Assembly (NCBI GenBank): GCA_944321145.1
Contig: CALUKF010000029.1
Location: forward strand, 1-37,709
DNA from: an uncultured Odoribacter sp.
GTDB taxonomy: Bacteria > Bacteroidota > Bacteroidia > Bacteroidales > Marinifilaceae
Direction: 5' to 3'
Length of the DNA: 37,709 bases
Both the position numbers and the translations under genes were made by a program. The notes beneath the pieces were generated by a model, which searched no databases, was not told the origin of the DNA, and saw nothing but the letters and a program-made list of their open reading frames with translations. Position 1 is the first letter of the stretch, and each line of letters starts with the position of its first letter. Below, piece by piece: positions 14,578 to 21,883 of this stretch.

Positions 14578-15671
14578 TTATCGGATTTTTGGGTTTTTGC
14601 CTGCTTCATATTCTCTATAAACCAATCGAAAAGAAATTCCGTATCCACGGGACCGCTGGAAGCCTCCGGGTGGAACTGCGCGGAAAAGAAAGGTTTGGTT
14701 TTGTGGCGGATGCCCTCATTCGTGCCGTCATTCACGTTCACGAAAAGCGGTTCCCAATCCGCCGGGAGCGTCTTGTCGTCGATGGCAAAACCGTGGTTCT
14801 GGGAAGTAATAAAGCAACGGTTTGTACCCGGCTGCATCACCGGCTGGTTGTGGCTGCGATGACCATATTTCATTTTATAGGTTTCTGCGCCTGCCGCCCT
14901 TGCCATCAATTGATTGCCTAAGCAAATGCCCATAATCGGGGTGTCGCCTTTCAAAGCCTGGCGGATATGGGCAATGGTCGCCTCACAACGGGCAGGGTCG
15001 CCGGGACCGTTGGAGAGGAAAATGCCGTCGCAGTCCTCCTGCGTAAAGTCGTAGTCCCACGGCACGCGCTTCACCCGCACCCCACGGCTCAGAAGACAGC
15101 GGAGAATGTTGTACTTCACGCCGCAATCCACCAACACAACCCGCAAATCGCCTTCGCCGTATTCCACCGCTTCGCGGGTGGACACCTCTGCCACGATGTT
15201 GTGCGCGTTGGGGTCAAAAAAAGGGACGGGTGAATCAGCAAATTCAATCCGTCCCAACATGGTGCCGTGTTCTCTGAGCTTCTGCGTCAATGCCCGGGTA
15301 TCTATACCAAAAAGTCCCGGTACCTGTTGTTCTTGCAACCACTGACCGAGACTTTTTTGCGAATTCCAATGATGATAGGCGAACGAGTAATCCGAAATGA
15401 CGAGCGCCGTGCAATGGATTCTGTCGGACTCGAAATATTTCGAAATGCCCCATTCCGTTTTGTCTATCGGGACGCCGTAATTCCCAATCATCGGGTAAGT
15501 CGGCACCAGGATCTGCCCTTTGTAAGAAGGGTCTGTCAAACTCTCCGGATAACCGGTCATTGCCGTATAAAAAACAACTTCCCCGGATACCGATTTCTCG
15601 TAACCAAAGGAAGTTCCTTCATACTCCGTCCCGTCTTGCAGGACTAATTTTGCTTTCTTCAAATGCTGCAT
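14574..15671 (-). CDS. carA: Carbamoyl-phosphate synthase small (glutamine amidotransferase) subunit
   Basis: A 365-residue glutaminase subunit that hydrolyses glutamine and channels ammonia to CarB. The N-terminal CPSase_sm domain has GTSFGYEKSVSGEVVFYTAMTGYPESLTDPSY. The class I amidotransferase domain carries the triad Cys250 (MGICLGNQL), His334 and Glu336 (AQFHPEASSGP). The GHRSHNQPV motif typical of CarA is present. Length is normal. It is the first gene of a carAB operon with a promoter about 45-75 bp upstream. An arginine repressor gene (argR) lies about 1.7 kb away on the other strand, but no clear ARG box was picked out here. Confidence 0.97.
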   Translation of the reverse strand: MQHLKKAKLVLQDGTEYEGTSFGYEKSVSGEVVFYTAMTGYPESLTDPSYKGQILVPTYPMIGNYGVPIDKTEWGISKYFESDRIHCTALVISDYSFAYHHWNSQKSLGQWLQEQQVPGLFGIDTRALTQKLREHGTMLGRIEFADSPVPFFDPNAHNIVAEVSTREAVEYGEGDLRVVLVDCGVKYNILRCLLSRGVRVKRVPWDYDFTQEDCDGIFLSNGPGDPARCEATIAHIRQALKGDTPIMGICLGNQLMARAAGAETYKMKYGHRSHNQPVMQPGTNRCFITSQNHGFAIDDKTLPADWEPLFVNVNDGTNEGIRHKTKPFFSAQFHPEASSGPVDTEFLFDWFIENMKQAKTQKSDK

Positions 15672-15715
15672 ATCTCTATTTTCATGAACTGATTTCGCAT
15701 AAGCCTAAATTGGCA

Positions 15716-15747
15716 CGAAGGTAGAGACATTTTTTTGAACAAACAAT
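15716..15747 (-). promoter_or_regulatory. carAB promoter
   Basis: On the minus strand: ATTG (15747-15744), a 20-nt spacer, then TACCTTCG (15723-15716), one mismatch from TAnnTTTG. The predicted leader to the carA ATG is about 38 nt. Confidence 0.55.
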
Positions 15748-15787
15748 AGAAGTAGTGTGGTTTTAATATAAATTTTGAAATTATAAA

Positions 15788-16018
15788 TTATGCCATTTTT
15801 CCAGAAACTAATTCATTATGCAGATAATCATATATATAACCTGCACTTTGATAATATAAACCGGTAGAAGAATTGGAAAGACGGTCGAATGTATCCGAAT
15901 TATAAAACATTTCTAATGCCTGTTCCATATCACAATGCCATTCTTCCATCAGCATGGTCACAAGTTCCACACTCAATGCTTCTTTCATAAATTGTATTTG
16001 CTTTTCATTCAATCTCAT
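15788..16018 (-). CDS. Small helical protein of a DUF3791/DUF3990 module
   Basis: A 76-residue acidic, helix-rich protein (LVTMLMEEWHCDMEQALEMFYNSDTFDRL...GYIYDYLHNEL). I do not recognise a firm family. Its pattern is like the short proteins that accompany DUF3990 genes in Firmicutes and Bacteroidota, and it may be a divergent relative of the upstream DUF3791-type protein. Its ATG (16018-16016) overlaps the stop of the DUF3990 remnant by 4 nt (ATGA), so it belongs to the same transcript. The frame is intact although its partner gene is broken. It could be the immunity or antitoxin half of the module. Confidence 0.6.
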   Translation of the reverse strand: MRLNEKQIQFMKEALSVELVTMLMEEWHCDMEQALEMFYNSDTFDRLSNSSTGLYYQSAGYIYDYLHNELVSGKMA

Positions 16019-16246
16019 AACCTTTTCAAATAAGATAATGCCCGTTCTGTTCCAAAATAATATTGAATAGTCAATCCTTTTGAATATTTTAATTCTTCTA
16101 TTAAACGTTCCATCGAAATATCACCTTCAGTGTAACGGCGAAGTTGATAAGTCACACCATCGGAGACAAATAAAATCCTTGTAAGGCTTAGAGCGCGACA
16201 AGTCAGGCTTTTCAATCATCATATTTGAACCGTGATACAATTTCAT
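16015..16246 (-). pseudogene. DUF3990 gene remnant with internal deletion and frameshift
   Basis: From the ATG at 16246 the frame reads MKLYHGSNMMIEKPDLSRSK then PYKDF, the typical N-terminus of DUF3990 proteins, and hits a stop about 13 codons later. In the next frame the sequence continues as VSDGVTYQLRRYTEGDISME and ends in YYFGTERALSYLKRL, the typical DUF3990 C-terminus. The middle of the domain (roughly 80-90 codons in intact members, from memory of the family) is missing, and the joint is out of frame. The LYHGS...DFG pattern resembles ADP-ribosyltransferase folds, so the intact ancestor may have been a modifying toxin. It overlaps the upstream DUF3791 gene and the downstream small gene by 4 nt each. 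Confidence 0.72.
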
Positions 16247-16467
16247 ACTAAACCTCCTCCATTTCTATTACATACCAAGGTAAGCGCTTCAATCGTATCT
16301 TCAAATGACTGTGTATGCATAACATCGTAATGCTTTTTCAAAAAGTCCAAACCTTTAAAACGACGTAAATAATTGAATGCCTGCTTTTGCTTAATGTGAT
16401 AGGCATTCGCAAAATCCGTTATTAAAGCAATCGTATATTCCAATCTATTTTTTTCTTCACGTGACAT
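16243..16467 (-). CDS. DUF3791-type small protein
   Basis: A 74-residue protein from the ATG at 16467, chosen because AAGGCGG lies just upstream and because residues before it in the open frame match nothing. The pattern LEYTIALITDFANAYHIKQK...FNYLRRFKGLDFLKKHYDVMHTQSFEDTIEAL matches DUF3791, a small helical family commonly found next to DUF3990. The Y-x-x-x-H-T-Q ending is characteristic. It is the first gene of a three-gene unit with 4-nt overlaps (ATGA) at both junctions. A neutralising role toward the DUF3990 product is an inference from this arrangement, not something the sequence shows. Confidence 0.72.
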   Translation of the reverse strand: MSREEKNRLEYTIALITDFANAYHIKQKQAFNYLRRFKGLDFLKKHYDVMHTQSFEDTIEALTLVCNRNGGGLV

Positions 16468-16494
16468 ATTTCCGCCTTTTTGATATCTTAAGGG

Positions 16495-16502
16495 CAAAGT
16501 TA
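16495..16502 (-). promoter_or_regulatory. Candidate promoter of the DUF3791/DUF3990 unit (-7 box)
   Basis: Minus strand TAACTTTG, a full TAnnTTTG match, 27 bp before the DUF3791 ATG. The -33 region is a poor match at 19 nt spacing. Confidence 0.5.
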
Positions 16503-16560
16503 GTGATTTTCTTAGATATTCCATATTAAGAGAAAGGGAAAAGTTAAGGTTACTAAGGTA

Positions 16561-16672
16561 TTTCTTCCCACCTCCTGGCTCCTTTCTTGCACCTTGGGTG
16601 CACCTTCCTTGCTCTGCTGAGCACCTAAGGTGCAAGAAGGGAGCCGGAAAGGTGCAAGAAGGTGGGAAGAAA
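16561..16672. repeat. 112-bp near-perfect palindrome between two divergent TA-like units
   Basis: Outer arms 16561-16573 and 16660-16672 (TTTCTTCCCACCT and its inverse) pair perfectly over 13 bp. The pairing continues inward through GGCTCC...TTCTTGCACCTT against AAGGTGCAAGAA...GGAGCC and again near the apex (GGTGC/GCACC). It could form a long cruciform or RNA hairpin. No coding content. Confidence 0.75.
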
Positions 16673-16703
16673 CATAAAAGAAAGTGCTTGGAAAAAAATT
16701 CGT

Positions 16704-16734
16704 TTTGAAGTCTGGAAAGAATGTCGTACCTTTG
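16704..16734 (+). promoter_or_regulatory. Promoter of the Phd/YefM - RelE/ParE operon
   Basis: TTTG (16704-16707), a 19-nt spacer, then TACCTTTG (16727-16734): both boxes match the Bacteroidota consensus exactly. Predicted transcription start is near 16741, inside the operator palindrome. Confidence 0.85.
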
Positions 16735-16754
16735 TTGTACACTATAATGTACAA
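16735..16754. promoter_or_regulatory. Operator palindrome of the toxin-antitoxin operon
   Basis: TTGTACACTATAATGTACAA is a 20-bp palindrome with nine of ten pairs matching. It directly abuts the -7 box and overlaps the predicted transcription start, 12 bp before the antitoxin ATG. It contains a TGTACA half-site, the core reported for E. coli YefM binding sites, which fits autoregulation by the encoded Phd/YefM-type antitoxin. Confidence 0.75.
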
Positions 16755-16766
16755 AAATAAAATGCC

Positions 16767-16997
16767 ATGAGAGTTATCAGTTCATCGGAATTAAGAAATA
16801 ACATGAAGAAATACCTTGATTTGGCTATCCAAGAAAAGATAGTTATTCAAAGAGGTAGGAATGAAACTTTTGTATTGACAAAAGAAGAATATTTAGAACC
16901 GGATGAGGATTTAAGACGTGCCATTTGCGCAAAAGAATTATTGGCAGGCATTGAAACAGATATAAGAGAAGCGTATCGGAAAAAATATAGCTTATGA
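16767..16997 (+). CDS. Phd/YefM-family antitoxin
   Basis: A 76-residue type II antitoxin. The N-terminal part, MRVISSSELRNNMKKYLDLA followed by EKIVIQRGRNETFVLTKEEYL, is the DNA-binding Phd/YefM fold. The acidic-basic C-terminal tail (EDLRRAICAKELLAGIETDIREAYRKKY) would wrap the toxin. The stop codon overlaps the toxin start by 4 nt (ATGA), the usual coupling in such pairs. A consensus promoter and a TGTACA-type palindrome lie immediately upstream, indicating that it represses its own operon. Confidence 0.88.
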   Translation: MRVISSSELRNNMKKYLDLAIQEKIVIQRGRNETFVLTKEEYLEPDEDLRRAICAKELLAGIETDIREAYRKKYSL

Positions 16998-17323
16998 TTG
17001 TCTTGTTTTTACCCGAAATCCGGCAATATTTCAAAGAATTGGAAGATATTCTATTGGAAAAAGAATACTTTAGCTTTGAAGAGTCGGCTGTTCAATATGT
17101 ACGAAAACTCATCCTGGACATTGAATACACCCTCCCAAGCCGCACAAGCAAAATTGCTCCTGCTTATTTTGAACGATACGGGAAAAATATGCGTTATTCT
17201 ACATTTCGGAAAAACAAAAATACAGAATGGTATGTATTTTTCAATAAATATGAGGAAAACGGAGAAATTATTTACTTGGTAAGATTCATCGGCAACAACC
17301 ATACTTTGGCAAAATACCTGTAG
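16994..17323 (+). CDS. RelE/ParE-superfamily toxin
   Basis: A 109-residue protein read in the toxin position after the Phd/YefM-type antitoxin. It begins MIVLFLPEIRQYFKELEDIL, has a central basic stretch (TSKIAPAYFERYGKNMRYSTFRKNKNTEWYVFF) and ends YLVRFIGNNHTLAKYL. The beta-rich C-terminal half, with alternating strands and the aromatic/basic residues of the RelE/ParE fold, supports a ribosome-dependent mRNA interferase or gyrase-type toxin. Which of the two cannot be told from sequence. The frame is complete. It ends 44 bp before argR, with no terminator seen, so read-through into argR is possible. Confidence 0.75.
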   Translation: MIVLFLPEIRQYFKELEDILLEKEYFSFEESAVQYVRKLILDIEYTLPSRTSKIAPAYFERYGKNMRYSTFRKNKNTEWYVFFNKYEENGEIIYLVRFIGNNHTLAKYL

Positions 17324-17367
17324 CAATATCTATTTTATTTGACTTTACCTAACAAAATTGAAATACC

Positions 17368-17847
17368 ATGCGTAACAAGACAAAACGATTGCTGACGATA
17401 CGAAAATTGATAGAATCGGAATTGATTTCCTCGCAAGAGGAGTTGTTGTTCCGATTGAAGGAATTGGATGTGGAGGCAACACAAAGCACGTTGTCGCGGG
17501 ACTTGAAATTCATGAAAGTCGCTAAGATTCCTCATAAGGAAAAGGGGTATATTTATGTAATTCCGGACAACATCCAAAATGAGCAACGGGAAGAAAAGGT
17601 TTCTGCCATCATCACGGATACCATTTTAAGCATTGATTTTTCGGGTACGATGGCGATTATCAAAACGTTGCCGGGGTATGCAACAGCAGTAGCTGCATTG
17701 ATTGACAATGAGAATTATTTTGAGATTTTGGGGACGATTGCGGGTGATGACACCATTTTTCTTGCCATGCGCGAAGGGGTCAGCCGCAGCGAACTAATTG
17801 ACGCATTGGTAACGGTGCATCCCGCCATTCACATGCTGTATAAATAA
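17368..17847 (+). CDS. argR: Arginine repressor
   Basis: A 159-residue transcription factor that senses arginine as a hexamer and represses arginine synthesis genes. The N-terminal winged helix-turn-helix (1-70) has SSQEELLFRLKELDVEATQSTLSRDLKFMKVAKI. The C-terminal oligomerisation and arginine-binding domain (about 80-159) has the GTIAGDDTIF motif with the paired Asp residues that contact arginine. Length is normal. No arginine biosynthesis genes are adjacent, but carAB, which supplies carbamoyl phosphate for arginine, is about 1.7 kb upstream on the other strand. The start follows a 44-bp gap after the toxin gene. Confidence 0.93.
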   Translation: MRNKTKRLLTIRKLIESELISSQEELLFRLKELDVEATQSTLSRDLKFMKVAKIPHKEKGYIYVIPDNIQNEQREEKVSAIITDTILSIDFSGTMAIIKTLPGYATAVAALIDNENYFEILGTIAGDDTIFLAMREGVSRSELIDALVTVHPAIHMLYK

Positions 17848-17873
17848 ATTTCTGAAATTCCCTTGCTTTAAAT

Positions 17874-17904
17874 TTTTATATATCACGAATTAGCCGTAAT
17901 ATTG
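17874..17904 (+). promoter_or_regulatory. Candidate panC promoter
   Basis: TTTT (17874-17877), a 19-nt spacer, then TAATATTG (17897-17904), each one base off the TTTG / TAnnTTTG consensus. Leader of about 17 nt to the panC ATG. Confidence 0.5.
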
Positions 17905-17927
17905 CAGCCCATATTTGATTAAATGTC

Positions 17928-18767
17928 ATGCAAGTATTTAATACTAAAAATGAATTAGTTAGTCTAATCGATAAGCTCAAAGGAGAGCATAAGACGATTG
18001 GATTTGTGCCTACGATGGGCGCTTTGCACGAAGGACATTTGTCTCTCGTGGAGGAAGCTAAGAAGGAATGCGACGTAGTGGTCGTCAGTATATTCGTGAA
18101 TCCGACGCAATTCAATGACCCGGAAGATTTGAAGAGGTATCCCCGTACATTGGAAAATGACTTGGAATTGTTGAGGACGCTTGACTGTGATGTGGCATTT
18201 GCCCCCTCGGTAGAAGAAATTTATCCGGAACCGGACACGCGGAAATTCAATTTCGGTTATTTGGAGACTGTGATGGAAGGTGCCCGGCGTCCGGGACATT
18301 TCAATGGAGTAGGGCAGGTGGTCAGCCGATTGTTTGACATTGTCCGACCGGACAAGGCATTTTTTGGCATGAAAGATTTCCAGCAGATTGCCATTATTAA
18401 AGAAATGGTCAGACAGCTGCATTATCCCATTGAAATTGTGCCTTGCCCCATTGTACGCGAAGAAAGCGGATTGGCACGCAGTTCACGGAACACACTGTTG
18501 GATGAAGAGCACAGAAAAAATGCAGCCCACATTTATGAAACTTTGAGGAAGGTGCATTACCTGATTCCAGAAAAAAGCGTGGAGGATGTCAAACAATGGA
18601 TTACAGATGAAATAAACGAAAATCCGTTTTTGGAAGTCGAATATGTGGAAATTGTGAATTTCGATACATTGAAAGTCGTGAAAGACTGGAGCGAACCAGG
18701 CAAAAGAGTGGCTTGTGTAGCAGTTTATGCCGGCAAAATCAGACTTATTGATAACATTGTATTCTAA
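17928..18767 (+). CDS. panC: Pantothenate synthetase (pantoate-beta-alanine ligase)
   Basis: A 279-residue cytosolic enzyme that joins pantoate and beta-alanine with ATP to make pantothenate, the precursor of coenzyme A. Family signatures: [10 protein letters not shown] at 28-37 (HIGH-like nucleotide site), [36 protein letters not shown], and ARSSRNTLL. Length is standard. It stands 5 bp before panD, so the two consecutive steps of beta-alanine supply and use are co-transcribed. Confidence 0.97.
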   Translation: MQVFNTKNELVSLIDKLKGEHKTIGFVPTMGALHEGHLSLVEEAKKECDVVVVSIFVNPTQFNDPEDLKRYPRTLENDLELLRTLDCDVAFAPSVEEIYPEPDTRKFNFGYLETVMEGARRPGHFNGVGQVVSRLFDIVRPDKAFFGMKDFQQIAIIKEMVRQLHYPIEIVPCPIVREESGLARSSRNTLLDEEHRKNAAHIYETLRKVHYLIPEKSVEDVKQWITDEINENPFLEVEYVEIVNFDTLKVVKDWSEPGKRVACVAVYAGKIRLIDNIVF

Positions 18768-18772
18768 ACAAG

Positions 18773-19123
18773 ATGTATATAGAGGTAGTAAAATCCAAGA
18801 TTCATAAGGTGACAGTCACCGAAGCCAATCTGCAATACGTGGGCAGCATTACAATAGATGAAGCCCTGATGGACGCTGCCAATATTATTGAAAACGAGAA
18901 AGTACAGATTGTCAATGTCAATAATGGCGAAAGGCTGGAGACATACGTGATTCGCGGTGAACGAGGTTCCGGAGTGGTTTGCCTGAACGGACCTGCTGCT
19001 CGAAAATGCGCTGTGGGAGACGTAGTCATTATTATTTCTTACGCTTCAATGGATTTTGAAGAAGCTAAAACACACAAGCCTACTTTGGTTTTTCCCGATA
19101 CGATAACCAATCAATTGATTTGA
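18773..19123 (+). CDS. panD: Aspartate 1-decarboxylase (pyruvoyl-dependent)
   Basis: A 116-residue enzyme that decarboxylates aspartate to beta-alanine for pantothenate synthesis. The proenzyme self-cleaves between Gly24 and Ser25 (QYVGSITID), turning Ser25 into the pyruvoyl group; both residues are present. Arg54 and Tyr58 (ERLETYV) of the active site are also seen. Length is normal. It follows panC by 5 bp and is closed by an intrinsic terminator. Confidence 0.97.
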   Translation: MYIEVVKSKIHKVTVTEANLQYVGSITIDEALMDAANIIENEKVQIVNVNNGERLETYVIRGERGSGVVCLNGPAARKCAVGDVVIIISYASMDFEEAKTHKPTLVFPDTITNQLI

Positions 19124-19147
19124 AATGGTTAGTTATTCTAAAAGATT

Positions 19148-19181
19148 AAGAGACAGTGTGAAACTGTCTCTTTCTTATTTT
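19148..19181 (+). terminator. panCD intrinsic terminator
   Basis: A 10-bp perfect stem (AAGAGACAGT / ACTGTCTCTT), a 5-nt loop and a T-rich tail (TCTTATTTT), 25 bp after the panD stop. Confidence 0.85.
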
Positions 19182-19633
19182 CAGACATTGATAGCCAAGA
19201 CTTTGTTTCCGGTTACAAAACCGTTAAGTTTATGTTTAAAACTTATGAAGCGATTTTGGCTTTTTCATTTTGAAAAAAGAAAAAAGCATATAAGAGGAGG
19301 CGTATCCGGATTGGCAAAAAAAGAAAGCGATTTTAGTTGCCTATTTTTGCTGATGTTTCTAACACTGCAAAGAAAAAATCTTTTCCTCATTTCCCGTTGT
19401 GGAGAAGTTATTGACATCGGTGAATAAATAAGACAAATTACTCATCCATAAATTGATATGCGCCATTAATCTGTTGATAAATTCAGGCTTTATGCTAAAA
19501 ACGGAAGTAGCAAGAGAAGCGCAAAAAAGTTACCAAAAAGACTAACCGGCTATCATCAACAGCATGTATTTTTTTAAAAAGAAAAAATGAATATGATATT
19601 TTACCTGCTGAAAAAACTTTGTTTGCCGGATAT
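19182..19633. other. Gene-free AT-rich region with a cluster of near-consensus DnaA boxes (candidate oriC)
   Basis: No convincing gene lies between the panCD terminator and dut. Within 19398-19480 there are four 9-mers with a single mismatch to TTATNCACA on either strand: TGTGGAGAA (19398-19406), TTATTGACA (19408-19416), GGTGAATAA (19419-19427) and TGTTGATAA (19472-19480). A/T-rich stretches lie on both sides (A-run region around 19270-19290 and T/A run around 19565-19590). No perfect box is present, so the origin call is tentative. Confidence 0.4.
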
Positions 19634-19664
19634 TTCGTAGAAAAAAGAAAAATGTGTAAGTTTG
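19634..19664 (+). promoter_or_regulatory. dut operon promoter
   Basis: TTCG (19634-19637), a 19-nt spacer, then TAAGTTTG (19657-19664), a full TAnnTTTG match. Predicted leader of about 26 nt to the dut ATG. Confidence 0.7.
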
Positions 19665-19696
19665 GGATTCGTTTAAATGAAATAAATGCATAGGCT

Positions 19697-20128
19697 ATGA
19701 AAGTAAAAGTAATCAACCGCTCCAAGCATCCGCTGCCTGAATATAAAACAAAGTATTCAGCCGGAATGGACATTCGTGCAAATATCGAAGAACCCATCGT
19801 GTTGAAACCTTTGGAACGAAAATTGATTCCTACGGGATTGTTTATAGAATTGCCGGAAGGTTATGAAGCACAAATCCGTCCGCGCAGTGGTTTGGCATTG
19901 AATGAAGGATTGGGATTGTTGAACAGTCCCGGTACCATCGATGCTGATTACCGGGGAGAAATTGGGGTAATTGCTGTCAATTTATCTAACAATGTGATTC
20001 AGATAGAAGATGGAGAACGCATTTGTCAAATGGTTATCCAGAAAGTGGAACAAGCGGAATGGATAGAAACGGAGATTTTAGAAGATACGGAACGCGGGGC
20101 AGGAGGTTTCGGCCATACAGGAAAATGA
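19697..20128 (+). CDS. dut: dUTP diphosphatase
   Basis: A 143-residue trimeric dUTPase that hydrolyses dUTP to dUMP, keeping uracil out of DNA and supplying dTMP synthesis. All five family motifs are present in order: [39 protein letters not shown], and the C-terminal [11 protein letters not shown]. Length is typical. It is the first gene of a tight run that continues with the TPR protein, the DUF4292 lipoprotein, the EnvC-like protein, ybeY and mnmG. Its promoter is immediately upstream. Confidence 0.97.
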   Translation: MKVKVINRSKHPLPEYKTKYSAGMDIRANIEEPIVLKPLERKLIPTGLFIELPEGYEAQIRPRSGLALNEGLGLLNSPGTIDADYRGEIGVIAVNLSNNVIQIEDGERICQMVIQKVEQAEWIETEILEDTERGAGGFGHTGK

Positions 20129-20139
20129 GAGATTGTGGT

Positions 20140-21873
20140 ATGAAACGTTGGGTAGCTTTATTGTTAATGCTTTCGTTGTCTCTGGGCGCGTTTGCGGATA
20201 AGAAGAAAAAAGATGCGGTGCCACAAGAGTTGGACGAAGTTCGCAATGAGGAATTTGATTATGCTTTTATGGAAGGCGTCCGAAATAAAATTATCGGGAA
20301 TTTCAATGAAGCTTTGAGTTGGTTTGGCAATTGTTTAAAGATTTTGCCTAAAAGCCCGGTGGCTCAATATGAGATTGCCGATTTGTTGACGATGGCTGAG
20401 AAATATACTGAGGCTTTGGAATTTGTACGGGGGGCTGTAGCCGGAAATCCGGATAATATATGGTATAAAGTCTTGCTGGCAAACGTCTTGCAGAAAAAGG
20501 CGATGATAGAGGATGCCTGTAATGTGTATGCTGAAATCATAGAAGAGTATCCTGACAGGGAAGAGTTTTATTTGATTGAAGCTGCTTTGTATGCATCCAT
20601 CGAAAAATGGCAGAAAGCCATTGAAGTATATGATAAATATGAGGCGCATTTCGGAGTGACAGAACCGGCTTCGATTGAAAAAATTCGTCTGTACACACGG
20701 CTGGAAAATTCCAAAAAAGCTTCTGCAGAACTGTTGAAATTGATTCGGAAATTTCCGGAACGCAGTGAATATTTAAGTCTTCTGGCAGAATTGTATTTCA
20801 ATTACGACCAGGATAAAAAAGGCTTGCAAATTTTAAACCGGTTGTTGAAAGCAGAACCGGATAATGGTTTTGTACATTTTTATCTTGCTGATTATTATAG
20901 AGATAAAAAACAGTTTGAAGAAGCGGACAAGCATACACAAGCGGCTTTGGTGAGCGATAAATTGGATAATAATTTCAAAATCCAATATCTTTTGCGGTTG
21001 ATATTGAATGCTGATACAACTCTAGTAACTGAAGAACAATTGGATGCTTATATGGCAATTTTAATGGAAAAGTATAGTGACGACCTTGCTGTCAGGGCTT
21101 TGCATTCCGATTTTTTGCGTAAAGACAACAAATTGCAAGAGGCTAAAAAAGAGTTGGAATACATCCTTTCGCGAGACAAAAACAATTACTTGATTTGGGA
21201 AGAATTGCTTTTGTTGTATAATGATTTGCAAGACACTGCTACCATGTATGCCCGAAGTCTGGAAGCCATTCAGTACTTTCCTGAACAGCCTTTGCCTTAT
21301 GCGTTGGCGGGCATGAAATTGATGATGGATGGTGATTTTGAAGGCGCTCTGCCGTTTCTGGAAGAAGGTCTGGAATTGAGTGGGGATAATCAACCCATGC
21401 GTTCACAGTTCTATTCCTTTTTGGGTGATTGCTATTATGCTTTGGACAGGGCAGAGACTGCTTTTCTGATGTATGAAGAAGTGTTGAAAATCAATCCGAA
21501 TGATGCGTTGGTATTGAATAATTACGCTTATTATCTGGCTTTGCGGAAAGAAAATTTGAGCAAGGCAGAGCAAATGAGTGCCCAGGCGGTGAAATTAGAT
21601 CCCAATAACGCGACGGCTTTGGATACCTATGCCTGGGTATTGTATGTACGGGGCAATTATTCACAAGCCCGTTTTTATATGAAACTGTGTTTGGAAAAAG
21701 TGACTGAACCTTCCGGCGTGTATTTTGACCATTATGGTGACATTCTTTATAAATATGGCTCAAAATCAGAGGCTTGGGATATGTGGAAAAAGGCTTTGGA
21801 ATTGGGTTTGGATGATGAGGAAGCATTGGAAATTTTGAAACAAAAAGTGGAAACCGGCATTTTACCTGAATAA
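20140..21873 (+). CDS. Exported tetratricopeptide-repeat protein
   Basis: A 577-residue protein with a signal peptide (MKRWVALLLMLSLSLGAFA) followed by many TPR units spanning nearly the whole length (for example NEALSWFGNCLKILPKSPVAQYEIADLL and TAFLMYEEVLKINPNDALVLNNYAYYLA). The start at 20140 is preferred for its compact signal peptide. An ATG at 20125 would overlap the dut stop by 4 nt and add five residues, so it is also possible. It lies between dut and the DUF4292/EnvC pair, an arrangement conserved in Bacteroidales. The protein probably acts as a periplasmic scaffold in envelope maintenance, which is inferred from context only. Confidence 0.85.
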   Translation: MKRWVALLLMLSLSLGAFADKKKKDAVPQELDEVRNEEFDYAFMEGVRNKIIGNFNEALSWFGNCLKILPKSPVAQYEIADLLTMAEKYTEALEFVRGAVAGNPDNIWYKVLLANVLQKKAMIEDACNVYAEIIEEYPDREEFYLIEAALYASIEKWQKAIEVYDKYEAHFGVTEPASIEKIRLYTRLENSKKASAELLKLIRKFPERSEYLSLLAELYFNYDQDKKGLQILNRLLKAEPDNGFVHFYLADYYRDKKQFEEADKHTQAALVSDKLDNNFKIQYLLRLILNADTTLVTEEQLDAYMAILMEKYSDDLAVRALHSDFLRKDNKLQEAKKELEYILSRDKNNYLIWEELLLLYNDLQDTATMYARSLEAIQYFPEQPLPYALAGMKLMMDGDFEGALPFLEEGLELSGDNQPMRSQFYSFLGDCYYALDRAETAFLMYEEVLKINPNDALVLNNYAYYLALRKENLSKAEQMSAQAVKLDPNNATALDTYAWVLYVRGNYSQARFYMKLCLEKVTEPSGVYFDHYGDILYKYGSKSEAWDMWKKALELGLDDEEALEILKQKVETGILPE

Positions 21874-21883
21874 GGGATTGCGT

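Noticed and set aside
16441-16480. CACGTG in TTCACGTGACAT as a second parS
   Set aside because: Only about 12 of 16 positions match parS, and it lies inside the DUF3791 coding region.
19125-19427. 100-codon open frame after panD
   Set aside because: It runs through the panCD terminator hairpin and has a low-complexity Lys/Phe/Leu content with no family pattern.
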